From assembly GCF_009377185.1 (NCBI RefSeq), contig NZ_VJZC01000016.1:1-50200 (forward strand): a stretch of DNA of 50,200 nucleotides. Reading direction: 5' to 3'. Every line of letters starts with the position of its first letter. Position 1 is the stretch's first letter. Below, piece by piece: positions 1 to 9,673 of this stretch. The notes under the pieces are model-generated. The model had not been told where the DNA came from. It saw only the letters and a program-made list of their open reading frames with translations, and did no database searches. A program made the translations under genes and the position numbers. Origin of the DNA: Streptomyces spongiae. Its GTDB lineage: Bacteria; Actinomycetota; Actinomycetes; Streptomycetales; Streptomycetaceae.

Positions 1-253
1 CCCGTCCTCCACCCCCGACGGCGACCGTCCGCCGTTCCGTCGAGCCGCTCCGCCCTCCGCCCGGGGAGCTCGACCGCTGCCGCCGACCACAGGAGTCTCT
101 GTCGGCACGGGCAGTCCGGCCCCGGCTCGGCTCGGCAGGGGCAGAGGTCCGGTACCCGCCGCGGCGGGCAGGAGCAGCGCCGCGCGCTCGCTCCTCAAGG
201 CGAGTAGCCCGACGAGCCCGTCGGCAGGTCCGTCGGCAGCCTCGCGCGCTCCC

Positions 254-2200
254 GTGGGACTGCCACCCGCCCACGCCACGCTGATCTGCGTCGCTCTGCC
301 AGGCATGGCGATCTCCACGGAGCAGGGGCAGCTGACCGGCCAAGGACTGGAGGGCTTCTACCGGTCCGGTCGACGCATGCTCTCCCGGTGCCAGGTGCGG
401 GTGGCCGGACGGGAACCGCTCGCCGTGCAGGCGCGGATGGTCGCTGCCGACGAAGCCCGGTTCATGGCGACGCTGTGCGTGTCCGCGGACGCCGGACCGG
501 ACCCGGACGTCGTGGTCGAACGCACCCGGTACGCGGACGGCAAGGAGCGGATCACCCTGCACAACGTGGTCTCGCGCCCGCTGCGCCTGCTCGTGGAGGT
601 GGCCCTGGCCACCGACCTGGCGGAACTGGGCGCGGTGGCCTCCGGCAGGGCGGGACCCGAACTGCCCGCCAGCGTTCATGACTCCGGTCTGCGCTGGTCC
701 TGTGCCGATGGGCAGTCGACCGTCACCGCGCAGCCTCCGCCCGCGGACGCGCTGGCCTCCGCCGGACTGTTGCGCTGGGAGATAGAGCTCCCGCCCGGCG
801 GTACCCGCAGTGTGGAGCTGCGCGTACGTCCTGACGGTGCCGGACCCGTCAGAGCGGTGGGGCGCGGTGCGACGAGCCCCATCGCGCAGGCCACGGCCGC
901 GGGTGACGACCCGCGGGTCCAGTCACTCCTGCACACGTGCGTCGAGGACCTCCAGGCCCTGCTGCTGCGCGACCCCGGGAACCCCGCCGACACACACCTC
1001 GCGGCAGGAGCGCCCTGGCGCTGCGGCATGGCGCCGGCCGACGCCCTCGCCGCCGCCCGGATGACGCTGCCCCTGGGCACCCGTCTCGCCGCAGGCACGC
1101 TCCGCACCCTGGCCCGCACCCAACTCCGGGGCACGGGATCCCGGTCCGGCATGATCCCCGGACCACGACGGGACGCCGGCCCCCACCTGCCGCCGGGCTG
1201 TACGGGCACCGAGGCCACTCTGCTGTTCCCGGCTCTCCTCGCCGAGGCGCGACGCTGGGGGCTCCCGGAGCAGGAGACGGAGGAGCTGCTGCCCGCCGCC
1301 GAACGCTGCCTGAGCTGGCTCTGTTCCACCGTGGGTGACGGCCCTTACCTGCCCGACCCGCTCCGAGGCGGGCCGCTCCTCTGCGAGACACAGGCGCACG
1401 CCCATCGGGCGGCGATGCTGGGCGCCGACCTCCTCGACGCGTACGGCAGACCCGGCGGTGAGGGATTACGGGAGTGGGCCCAGGAGCTGCAGAGCGCGTT
1501 CCGGGCGGACTTCTGGATCGAGGACCGGGGCGGTGGCAGACCGGCGGCCGCCCGCACCAGCGACGGGCGCGCTCTGCCCCACCTCGGCTCCGGTGCCGCC
1601 CACCTCCTCGACACCGGTCTCCTCGGCTCCGGAGCGGCAGCCCCGGGCCTGCTCGACAAGGTGCAGACCGAGCAGCTCGCGCGCCTGCTGGGCGGTCCGG
1701 CCATGGACTCCGGGTGGGGGCTGCGGAGCCTGGGCGCGAAGGAGCCGGCGTACAACCCCTTCGGCCATCGGGGCGGAGCCGTACGGGTCCAGGAGACGGC
1801 GATCGCGGTCGCGGGACTGGCGGCCGCGGGCTACGAGAAGGAGGCGGGTTCGCTGCTGCGGGGCGTGCTCGCGGCCGCGGAGGAGTTCGGCCGGCGGCTG
1901 CCCGAGATGTACGCGGGGGAGCAGCGTACGGCCGGGAGCGCACCCCTGCCCCACCCCGCGGCCTGTAGACCGGCCGCGACGGCCGCGGCCTCCGGAGTGC
2001 TGCTGCTCACCGCCCTCGCCGGAATCCGCCCCGACGCACCGGCCGGGACCGTCACACTACGGCCGATGCGCAGCGCGCCCCTGGGCGAGATCAACCTGAC
2101 AGGACTGCGGGTCGCGGGCGCGCCCTTCTCCGTACGTGTCAGCAGGCTCGGCCTCGCCATGGTCGAGGAGGCGGCCGACGGACTTCAGCTGGGAGTGTGA
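254..2200 (+). CDS. Glycogen debranching N-terminal-like (GDE-like) conserved protein, possibly 5'-incomplete
   Basis: I recognise this as the actinobacterial protein family annotated as glycogen debranching N-terminal domain-containing. It has an N-terminal beta-rich domain (about residues 1-190), then an alpha-helical toroid-like domain with acidic and aromatic positions such as DSGWGLR and YNPFGHRGGAVRV. The substrate is unknown and I cannot assign a catalytic residue with confidence. The GTG at 254 has no visible ribosome binding site. The same frame has no stop back to position 2 and no ATG, GTG or TTG there, so the true start may lie left of the window behind a Pro/Ala/Ser-rich N-terminus. 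Codon 405 (1466-1468) is TTA, the rare bldA-decoded leucine codon, which suggests developmental control of translation. A monocistronic gene is likely, since the next gene starts 132 bases on with its own promoter. Confidence 0.75.
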   Translation: MGLPPAHATLICVALPGMAISTEQGQLTGQGLEGFYRSGRRMLSRCQVRVAGREPLAVQARMVAADEARFMATLCVSADAGPDPDVVVERTRYADGKERITLHNVVSRPLRLLVEVALATDLAELGAVASGRAGPELPASVHDSGLRWSCADGQSTVTAQPPPADALASAGLLRWEIELPPGGTRSVELRVRPDGAGPVRAVGRGATSPIAQATAAGDDPRVQSLLHTCVEDLQALLLRDPGNPADTHLAAGAPWRCGMAPADALAAARMTLPLGTRLAAGTLRTLARTQLRGTGSRSGMIPGPRRDAGPHLPPGCTGTEATLLFPALLAEARRWGLPEQETEELLPAAERCLSWLCSTVGDGPYLPDPLRGGPLLCETQAHAHRAAMLGADLLDAYGRPGGEGLREWAQELQSAFRADFWIEDRGGGRPAAARTSDGRALPHLGSGAAHLLDTGLLGSGAAAPGLLDKVQTEQLARLLGGPAMDSGWGLRSLGAKEPAYNPFGHRGGAVRVQETAIAVAGLAAAGYEKEAGSLLRGVLAAAEEFGRRLPEMYAGEQRTAGSAPLPHPAACRPAATAAASGVLLLTALAGIRPDAPAGTVTLRPMRSAPLGEINLTGLRVAGAPFSVRVSRLGLAMVEEAADGLQLGV

Positions 2201-2304
2201 CCTCGGACGACATGTGATCGAACGGCCTGACGGCGGCGACTCACAGGGGCCGTACCGGACAGAAGTGGATCAGCCGAGGAGGTGGTCGACGAAGGGCGTG
2301 TTTA

Positions 2305-2326
2305 TCGTCAGGGAGACGACTATGAT
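2305..2326 (+). promoter_or_regulatory. Leaderless promoter with an operator-like palindrome for the Nudix regulator
   Basis: A perfect inverted repeat TCGTC-AGGGA-GACGA (2305-2319) sits directly upstream of a -10 hexamer TATGAT (2321-2326). Six bases separate this -10 from the ATG at 2333, so transcription would start at or next to the A of the start codon. No ribosome binding site is seen. The palindrome lies in the -35/-10 spacer, the position of a repressor operator. The winged-helix protein encoded downstream is the obvious candidate ligand; this is inference. Confidence 0.55.
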
Positions 2327-2332
2327 CGCGGC

Positions 2333-3091
2333 ATGCCCTACGACCCGTCAGCCTTTCCGCCCTTTGCCGTCACCGTGGACCTGGTCGTGCTGACCGTGCG
2401 CCGCCATGCCCTCTGTGCGCTGGCGGTACGGCGGGGCGAGCAGCCGTTCCAGGGGCGGTGGGCACTGCCCGGCGGGTTCGTGCGGCCCGACGAGGACCTG
2501 GCCCAGGCCGCCGCGCGCGAGTTGGCGGAGGAGACCGGGCTGCGCGCCCACGATCCTGCCGCCCCGGCACAGGACAACGGCGCGCACCTGGAACAGCTCG
2601 CGACGTACGGCGACCCCAAGCGTGACCCGAGGATGAGGGTCGTCAGCGTCGCCCACCTGGCACTCGCCCCCGACCTGCCCGCACCCAGGGCGGGTGGCGA
2701 CGCCAACATCGCGCGTTGGGCGCCCGTGGAGGAGCTGCTGCAGCAGGGCGGCTACAGCCGCGACGGCGAGCCGGTGGCGCCACTGGCCTTCGATCACGCG
2801 CAGATCCTCGCGGACGGCGTGGAGCGGGCGCGCTCCAAGATCGAGTACTCCTCGCTGGCCACCGCCTTCTGTCCACCCGAGTTCACCGTCGGTGAGCTGC
2901 GTCGCGTCTACGAGGCGGTGTGGGGGGTGGCCCTCGACCCGCGCAACTTCCACCGCAAGGTGACCGGCACACCCGGCTTCCTGGTGCCCACCGGCGGGAC
3001 GACCACGCGCCAGGGAGGCCGACCGGCCCAGCTCTTCCGCGCGGGAGGGGCCACGCTCCTCAACCCGCCGATGCTGCGCCCCGAGGTCTGA
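2333..3091 (+). CDS. Nudix hydrolase with C-terminal winged helix (NrtR-like)
   Basis: The 252-residue protein has an intact Nudix box at residues 48-70 (G48, E54, R62, E63, E66, E67, G69), so it should hydrolyse a nucleoside diphosphate-linked substrate or bind one. The C-terminal part (about 165-250) resembles the winged-helix domain of NrtR-type Nudix transcription factors, which bind NAD-related nucleotides such as ADP-ribose and control NAD metabolism genes. I chose the ATG at 2333 because a good -10 lies exactly six bases upstream and the residues before it do not look conserved. The palindrome between the promoter elements suggests autoregulation. Whether it is mainly enzyme or regulator cannot be told from sequence; the intact box leaves both open. 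The ABC gene follows after 40 bases with its own -10. Confidence 0.85.
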   Translation: MPYDPSAFPPFAVTVDLVVLTVRRHALCALAVRRGEQPFQGRWALPGGFVRPDEDLAQAAARELAEETGLRAHDPAAPAQDNGAHLEQLATYGDPKRDPRMRVVSVAHLALAPDLPAPRAGGDANIARWAPVEELLQQGGYSRDGEPVAPLAFDHAQILADGVERARSKIEYSSLATAFCPPEFTVGELRRVYEAVWGVALDPRNFHRKVTGTPGFLVPTGGTTTRQGGRPAQLFRAGGATLLNPPMLRPEV

Positions 3092-3118
3092 CACCATAGA
3101 AAACCGGACATAACGCGC

Positions 3119-3124
3119 TATCTT
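3119..3124 (+). promoter_or_regulatory. -10 hexamer (TATCTT) of a probable leaderless ABC transporter transcript
   Basis: TATCTT fits TANNNT and is separated by seven bases from the GTG at 3132. There is no Shine-Dalgarno-like sequence before that GTG. No convincing -35 is visible. Confidence 0.4.
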
Positions 3125-3131
3125 GCTGTGG

Positions 3132-4931
3132 GTGATCCAGGCCATCGGACTGACCAGCACCCCTCGCAAGGAGCTTCCGCCCGCCGTCGACAACGTCTCC
3201 TTCGAGGCTCTCTCCGGCTACGTCACCGTGCTGCTCGGCGCACCGGGCGCGGGCAAGACGGCAGCGGTGCGGCTCATGCTCGCACTGCAACAGGGCCGCG
3301 GAATCACCTACTTCAGAGGTCGCCCCCTCCACCGCATCGCCCATCCGTCGCGCGAGGTGGGTGTCCTCCTCGGGGACGTGCCCGGCCACCCGGCCCGGAC
3401 GGTCCGCGGTCACCTCCGCATGCTGTGTGCCGCGGCAGGCGTGCCGGTGCAGCGTGCCGACGACGTCCTCGACGTCGTGGGCCTCTCCAGTCTTCGCGAC
3501 GAACGGCTGGGGACGCTCTCACGCGGCATGGACCGCCGTCTGGGGCTGGCCTGCGCGTTGCTGGCCGACCCGCACACCCTCGTGCTCGACGATCCGGCCC
3601 GGGGGCTGTCCGTCCGTGAGAGCCGCTGGCTGCACGGGATTCTGCGCGCTCACGCTCTCCAGGGCGGCACGGTGCTGTTCACGACACGTGACCCCAAGGA
3701 AGCGGCACAGACAGCCGACCGGGTCGTCACGCTGGAGGAGGGGCGGCTCGTCGCCGACCAGGAGGCGGCCGCCTTCGCCCGTACCCGGCTCCGCCCCCGT
3801 GTCGTCGTCCGCAGCCCGTACGCCGCCCGCCTGGGCGCCCTGCTCACCAAGGAGGCCCGGACCGCGCGGCGTTCCGTCGAGGTGGTGCGCGAGGACGGCA
3901 ACCGGCTCTCCGTGTACGGCAGTAGCTGCGCCGATGTCGGGGAGACCGCGTTCCGGCACGGCATCCTCGTACACCAACTCGCCGACGAGATCGGGGACAT
4001 GGGCCCGCTGTCCGCCGCGGACGGCGTGCCATCGCCTCCCCCCGGCGACGCCGGCTCGACCGAAGAGAACGAGCGCGTCGAGGGCGTGCCGTCGCACAAG
4101 GTGAGGTCGTCGGAGCCCGCGGGTCTCCCGGCGCTCCCTCCTCCCGTCAGCGTCCGCCCGGCCCCGAGCCCTCTGCGCCCGCTCCGCTACGAACTGCGCC
4201 GGGCCGCCGGAGTCGGCACCGGCTTCTTCACCGTGGCCGCCGTACTGGCCACCTCCGCCGTCGTCTCCGTGGTCCTCGCGTGCGTCGGTCACACCCCCCA
4301 GCCACGCCTGCTGGCGGCCTGGCCGCGGGAACTGCCACTGCCGCCCGCCGCGCTGGGTGCGGGCTTCCTCGGCGCGATCGCCTTCGGCGACGAGTTCCGC
4401 CATCCCGCCCTCGCCGCGGATCGCGGCACGGTCCCCCGCCGACTGGGGCTGCTCACCGCGAAACTCCTTGTCGCCGCGGCCACCGCGCTGATGCTGGCCT
4501 TCCTCACGGTGGGCTGCGATCTCGAAGTGCTCTACCTCGTCCACGGGCAGGAGCTCGTCGACGTTCCCGCCGACTGGCTTCCGCTGAGCGCCAGTTGGAT
4601 CGGCCTCGTCGTGGGGTGCTCCTGGGCGGGAGTGCTGGCCGCCGGCATCTTCCGGTCCACGACCGCGGGGCTCGCCGCGGTGCTCGCCGTGCCGGTCCTC
4701 GTCGTGCCCCTCGTGCACAAGGTTCTGGAGAGGGCGACCGTGCGGACGGCGGCCGGGTTCTCGGCGCGGCTGCACGAGCTGCCCCTGATGCAGTGGCCCT
4801 TCGGGGGAGAGCGCTATCTGACCGTCGCGGCGCGCATGATCGCTCAACCCGTGGGTGGCGCACTGCTGTTGTCCCTGACCGCGCTGCTCGGCACCTATCT
4901 GCTCACGACCCTGCGAAGCAGGGTCCGATGA
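3132..4931 (+). CDS. ABC transporter: ATPase fused to membrane domain, with degenerate ATPase motifs
   Basis: A single 599-residue polypeptide carries an N-terminal ABC ATPase (about 1-215), a low-complexity linker (about 215-350) and a C-terminal domain with about six hydrophobic segments. Walker A is intact (GAPGAGKT, residues 36-43). The signature is LSRGM instead of LSGGQ. Walker B ends in DD instead of DE (D153-D154, so Asp at the catalytic Glu position), and the H-loop His is Arg186 in TTRDP. These changes predict slow or regulatory ATP turnover. I chose GTG 3132 over TTG 3125 or the TTG at 3123 because the -10/leaderless geometry fits and the sequence from VIQAIGLTS looks like the family start. 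Its substrate is unknown. It sits upstream of whiH in the same orientation, but 207 bases and a separate promoter intervene. Confidence 0.85.
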   Translation: MIQAIGLTSTPRKELPPAVDNVSFEALSGYVTVLLGAPGAGKTAAVRLMLALQQGRGITYFRGRPLHRIAHPSREVGVLLGDVPGHPARTVRGHLRMLCAAAGVPVQRADDVLDVVGLSSLRDERLGTLSRGMDRRLGLACALLADPHTLVLDDPARGLSVRESRWLHGILRAHALQGGTVLFTTRDPKEAAQTADRVVTLEEGRLVADQEAAAFARTRLRPRVVVRSPYAARLGALLTKEARTARRSVEVVREDGNRLSVYGSSCADVGETAFRHGILVHQLADEIGDMGPLSAADGVPSPPPGDAGSTEENERVEGVPSHKVRSSEPAGLPALPPPVSVRPAPSPLRPLRYELRRAAGVGTGFFTVAAVLATSAVVSVVLACVGHTPQPRLLAAWPRELPLPPAALGAGFLGAIAFGDEFRHPALAADRGTVPRRLGLLTAKLLVAAATALMLAFLTVGCDLEVLYLVHGQELVDVPADWLPLSASWIGLVVGCSWAGVLAAGIFRSTTAGLAAVLAVPVLVVPLVHKVLERATVRTAAGFSARLHELPLMQWPFGGERYLTVAARMIAQPVGGALLLSLTALLGTYLLTTLRSRVR

Positions 4932-4939
4932 GGGAGGCA

Positions 4940-4982
4940 GGTGTCTTCTGACTTCCGGGAGACGGGTGCCTTCTGACTACCG
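4940..4982 (+). repeat. Imperfect 18-bp direct repeat
   Basis: Two copies of GGTG(T/C)CTTCTGACT(T/A)CCG at 4940-4957 and 4965-4982 differ at two positions and are 25 bases apart. They lie just after the ABC gene stop. No function is apparent; a short tandem duplication is the simplest reading. Confidence 0.6.
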
Positions 4983-5019
4983 TCCGCATCCGCTCGTTCC
5001 CACCTTGCGCGCAACTCCT

Positions 5020-5046
5020 CGAAGATCGCCCGTTTCTTTCCGATAA
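5020..5046 (+). promoter_or_regulatory. Sigma-WhiG-type promoter of whiH
   Basis: CGAA (5020-5023), exactly 15 bases, then TCCGATAA (5039-5046) closely matches the flagellar/WhiG consensus TAAA-N15-GCCGATAA. whiH is an established sigma-WhiG target in S. coelicolor, so the position is expected. The predicted transcript starts near 5053 and gives a leader of about 85 bases. Confidence 0.8.
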
Positions 5047-5138
5047 GGCGTCAATTGCGACGGGGTGAGCGATCACCCTTTCGTGTGTTTTTCACCAAAG
5101 ACCTCAAGGGAGTTGAGGCCGGCGCCGACAAAGGATGC

Positions 5139-6026
5139 GTGAGTACCCTTGCGCACACCATGATGACCGCCGCCCGCTCCGCAGACTCCGGCCTGGCCGG
5201 CCCGGGCGGACTCGACCGCTACCCCTACGCCGAGGCCCCCGGAGCCGAGCGCGTCGGCACCCCTGCCTGGGAGAGCGCCGATCCCGAACTGGGGCGTGTG
5301 GGCCGACGCACCGCGGGCAGCCGCGGCCGCGGCCTGCACGGCCAACTCGTCCAGCAACTGGGTCAGATGATCGTTTCCGGTGACCTCGGTGCGGACCGGC
5401 CGCTCGTGCCCGAGGAGATCGGGCAGCGGTTCGAGGTCTCCCGCACCGTCGTCCGTGAGTCGCTCCGCGTCCTGGAGGCGAAGGGGCTGGTCAGTGCCCG
5501 CCCCAACGTCGGTACGCGGGTGCGTCCCGTCTGCGACTGGAACCTGCTCGATCCGGACATCATCGAGTGGCGGGCCTTCGGGCCGCAGCGCGACGACCAG
5601 CGGCGCGAGCTGAGCGAGCTGCGCTGGACGATCGAACCGCTCGCCGCCCGCCTGGCCGCCGGGCACGGACGCGACGAGGTCCAGCAGCGGCTCGGCGACA
5701 TGGTCGAGATCATGGGGCACGCCATGGGCCAGGGCGACTCGCTGACCTTCGCTCGCGCGGACGCCGAGTTCCACTCGATGCTCATCCAGGTCGCGGGCAA
5801 CCGCATGCTCGAGCACCTTTCCGGCATCGTCTCCGCTGCCCTCCAGGTCTCCGGAGGTCCGGTCATCGGCTGCGACCGTCCCAACGAGACGTCGCTGGGG
5901 CATCACGCCCGGATCGTCGAGGCCCTCGCCACCGGTGACGGCGCGGCGGCGGAGGCGGCGATGCGTCAACTGCTCACCATTCACCCCGAGGTGGAGCGCG
6001 TCGTACCCTCCCCGCGCGAGCACTGA
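5139..6026 (+). CDS. whiH: Sporulation regulator WhiH (GntR/FadR family)
   Basis: The 295-residue protein has a GntR winged helix at about 63-130 (helix-turn-helix around VPEEIGQRFEVSRTVVRE) and a C-terminal all-helical FCD ligand-binding domain. The order whiH-hrdB and the protein sequence match the known Streptomyces sporulation gene whiH, needed for septation of aerial hyphae and itself autoregulated. The GTG at 5139 follows AAAGGA closely and opens MSTLAHTMM, which resembles family N-termini; the 28 upstream residues are unlikely to be translated. The ligand is unknown; a carboxylic acid is likely by family. It is probably monocistronic, as hrdB starts 427 bases later behind its own promoter. 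Confidence 0.92.
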   Translation: MSTLAHTMMTAARSADSGLAGPGGLDRYPYAEAPGAERVGTPAWESADPELGRVGRRTAGSRGRGLHGQLVQQLGQMIVSGDLGADRPLVPEEIGQRFEVSRTVVRESLRVLEAKGLVSARPNVGTRVRPVCDWNLLDPDIIEWRAFGPQRDDQRRELSELRWTIEPLAARLAAGHGRDEVQQRLGDMVEIMGHAMGQGDSLTFARADAEFHSMLIQVAGNRMLEHLSGIVSAALQVSGGPVIGCDRPNETSLGHHARIVEALATGDGAAAEAAMRQLLTIHPEVERVVPSPREH

Positions 6027-6260
6027 TCGCCCGCCGGGAGCGGCAGTGGCGCGGGAGCATGTCCCGTCCGGGCGCCGCCCGGCCGACCGTCCCGTGTCTC
6101 GATCGGACCCCGTCGGCTCCTCAGGGAACCGACGGGCTCGGCGGCGCAGGGGTGAAATGCTGCCGGGTGGAGCCGGTCACAGCCACTCCTGACCGCATCT
6201 GACCACATTTGGATTTATCTGAGTGCTTACGGGGTGTGACTCGGGCCACGCGGATTGGGC
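6027..6260. other. Intergenic region between whiH and the hrdB promoter
   Basis: This 234-base stretch has no supported gene. It is GC-rich to about 6180 and less so near 6200-6230 (an AT-richer patch with ATTTGGATTTATC). No clear terminator hairpin is visible after whiH. Confidence 0.5.
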
Positions 6261-6287
6261 GTAACGCTCTTCGGGACAGCGCGATGA
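6261..6287 (+). promoter_or_regulatory. ECF-type promoter of hrdB (GTAAC-N16-CGATGA)
   Basis: GTAAC (6261-6265) and CGATGA (6282-6287) are 16 bases apart, the form expected for an ECF sigma factor. In Streptomyces the hrdB gene is known to be transcribed mainly by the ECF sigma factor ShbA, so I read this as that promoter. It implies a leader of about 160 bases. Confidence 0.65.
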
Positions 6288-6453
6288 CCTAAGAGGTGAC
6301 AGTCGAGGAGGGAATACGGACGCCACTCATGGCGCTGTGCATCTTCCCGGCCCCCCGCCCGCGCCGTCGGCCCATCCCCAGTCGGCGGTCGTCGGTTCCT
6401 GTCCACAGTGGACGGGGCCGGAAGCCGTTTTCCAACGTTCCGAGAGGTTGTTC

Positions 6454-7995
<1,542 letters not shown>

Positions 7996-8013
7996 TCCTC
8001 ACTCGTACGCACG

Positions 8014-8050
8014 CGAAGGCCCGGTCTCCACTGTGGAGACCGGGCCTTCG
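8014..8050 (+). terminator. Intrinsic terminator after hrdB
   Basis: The 18-base arms 8014-8031 and 8033-8050 are perfect reverse complements (CGAAGGCCCGGTCTCCAC and its complement). There is no T-tract, as is common in Streptomyces. Confidence 0.85.
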
Positions 8051-8127
8051 ACCTGTGCGCGCATGCGGGCTGCCGCCCGGTGGATCACCCTGGGTGTGCA
8101 GTGAATGTCCCAGAGTGAGGAGCTCGC

Positions 8128-8946
8128 ATGCGACGATCAGTTGCCCGAGTATCGGCCCTCGCTGCCGCAGTGGGTGCGATACCACTGGCATCACCCGCAA
8201 CCCCGGCGGCAGCCGACGTCGTCATCGGCGGCTATCCGGTCGAGATCTCCGAGAGCCCCTGGACGGTGGCGCTGTCCAGCCGTGACCGGTTCGGAGGTGC
8301 GCGGGCCGGGCAGTTCTGCGGCGGCGTGGCGGTCGGCCGCTCGACGGTGCTGACAGCGGCCCACTGTCTGAGCGGGGCGGTGCTGGGGACGCCGCCGGAA
8401 AAGGTTCGAGACCTGAAGGTGATCGAGGGGCGCGGTGACCTCTTCTCGGCCGAGGGCAAGGAGATCCCCGTACGCACCGCTTGGGTCAACCCGAACTATG
8501 ACAGCGACACGAACGCCGGTGACTTCGCCGTCCTCACCCTCGCCTCGCCGCTCCCCGAGCGCGCGGTCATCCGGATGGCGGCAGCGGGGGATTCGGGATA
8601 CCGGCCCGACACAGGAGCCGTGGTCTACGGCTGGGGTGACACCACGGGCGCCGGCGACTACGCCCGCACTCTGCGCGCCGCACGCGTGAAGGTGCTCTCC
8701 GACGCGGTCTGCGAGGCGGCGTACGCAGGCAGCAAGGACGGGACGTACAAGGCCGGCTCCATGGTGTGTGCCGGGGAGCTCGCGGGCGGGCGCGACGCCT
8801 GCCAGGGGGACAGTGGCGGCCCGCTGGTCGCCCAGGGAAAGGTGATCGGTCTGGTGTCCTGGGGGACCGGGTGTGGTCAGCGGGGGAACCCCGGGGTCTA
8901 CACCCGGGTCTCGGAGATCATCCGGACGCTGGGCTGGGGGCGCTGA
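8128..8946 (+). CDS. Secreted trypsin-like serine protease (S1A)
   Basis: The 272-residue precursor starts with a signal peptide (MRRSVARVSALAAAVGAIPL, likely cut after ...TPAAA near residue 29). The mature domain opens with VIGGYPV, the S1 zymogen-type N-terminus. The catalytic triad is H79 (TAAHC), D132 (DFAVL) and S229 (GDSGG). D223, six residues before the serine, fills the S1 pocket and predicts cleavage after Arg or Lys. Several Cys pairs fit S1A disulfides. It is exported and probably degrades extracellular protein. The ATG at 8128 has GAGGAGC upstream at good spacing. It is flanked by terminators and so monocistronic. Confidence 0.93.
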   Translation: MRRSVARVSALAAAVGAIPLASPATPAAADVVIGGYPVEISESPWTVALSSRDRFGGARAGQFCGGVAVGRSTVLTAAHCLSGAVLGTPPEKVRDLKVIEGRGDLFSAEGKEIPVRTAWVNPNYDSDTNAGDFAVLTLASPLPERAVIRMAAAGDSGYRPDTGAVVYGWGDTTGAGDYARTLRAARVKVLSDAVCEAAYAGSKDGTYKAGSMVCAGELAGGRDACQGDSGGPLVAQGKVIGLVSWGTGCGQRGNPGVYTRVSEIIRTLGWGR

Positions 8947-9069
8947 ACGTGATGCCCCTGCGGAGTGAGTTCCCTTACGTACGTGTGGCGGACGGGGTCC
9001 GCTACGTACAAGTGCCGGACGGAGTGCGCGAGTGCGAGTGCCCGGCGTGAGTGCTCGCCGTACGAGTAC

Positions 9070-9103
9070 GGGCGGCCACCCCCTGTATGCGGGGGTGCCG
9101 CCC
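9070..9103. terminator. Bidirectional terminator between convergent genes
   Basis: Arms 9070-9083 (GGGCGGCCACCCCC) and 9091-9103 (GGGGGTGCCGCCC) pair with a single bulged base around a seven-base loop. It sits between the protease and the convergent DUF7455 gene. Confidence 0.7.
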
Positions 9104-9150
9104 ATGTTACCGGCCTGTGCCGGCGCTGGCTCGTCGTTTGGTGCGAGGTG

Positions 9151-9381
9151 TCAGCGTTCCTCGTCGCCGGCGCTTGCCGGAGCGGACGTCAGCCGCTCCG
9201 TCTCGTCCTGTATCTCTGCGGCGATCTTCTTGAGCTCCGGCTCGAACTTGCGACCGTGGTGAGCGCAGAAGAGCAGTTCGCCACCGCTCAGCAGAACGAC
9301 GCGCAGGTAGGCCTGTGCGCCGCAACGGTCGCATCGGTCAGCGGCCGTCAGCGGGCTCGCGGGGGTCAGAACAGTAGTCAC
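9151..9381 (-). CDS. Small zinc-ribbon-like protein, DUF7455 type
   Basis: The 76-residue protein has CDRCGAQAY followed by CAHHGRKFEPEL, a Cys2/Cys-His-His pattern suitable for zinc, then a charged helix. It matches my memory of the DUF7455 family found next to hrdB/parE in Streptomyces. Function is unknown. The start is GTG at 9381 with GAAGAGG upstream. It is divergent from parE across 443 bases. Confidence 0.8.
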   Translation of the reverse strand: MTTVLTPASPLTAADRCDRCGAQAYLRVVLLSGGELLFCAHHGRKFEPELKKIAAEIQDETERLTSAPASAGDEER

Positions 9382-9673
9382 GTCGCCTCTTCTCTAGCTC
9401 GACGAGCTGTCGTACCAGGGTCAACATCCAACCAGGCCGAAAACGTTCCCGCTCGCGGCTTTTCCTCGAAAAAATCTTTCCAGGCCGGCTGTCTGCTGCC
9501 GGTTGGCGGCGAATGAGCCGTAGTGCGTGTCTTCGTGTCGTACGGATTTCGCGCTGTCTGTCGGTTGTCTTGTCCTCCCGGCTGGGTTGCCGGTTGTTCA
9601 TGAGGACGTGCCCGGAGCCTAAATGGTTCATGCCTCGAAGGGAACGTGATATGTACTTCACTCCATCGAGGGA
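9382..9673. other. Intergenic region upstream of parE
   Basis: No supported gene is present. The region is less GC-rich than the coding DNA and probably contains the promoter of the divergent DUF7455 gene near 9400-9480 (an AT-rich patch with a run of six A). The parE promoter elements start at 9674. Confidence 0.5.
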
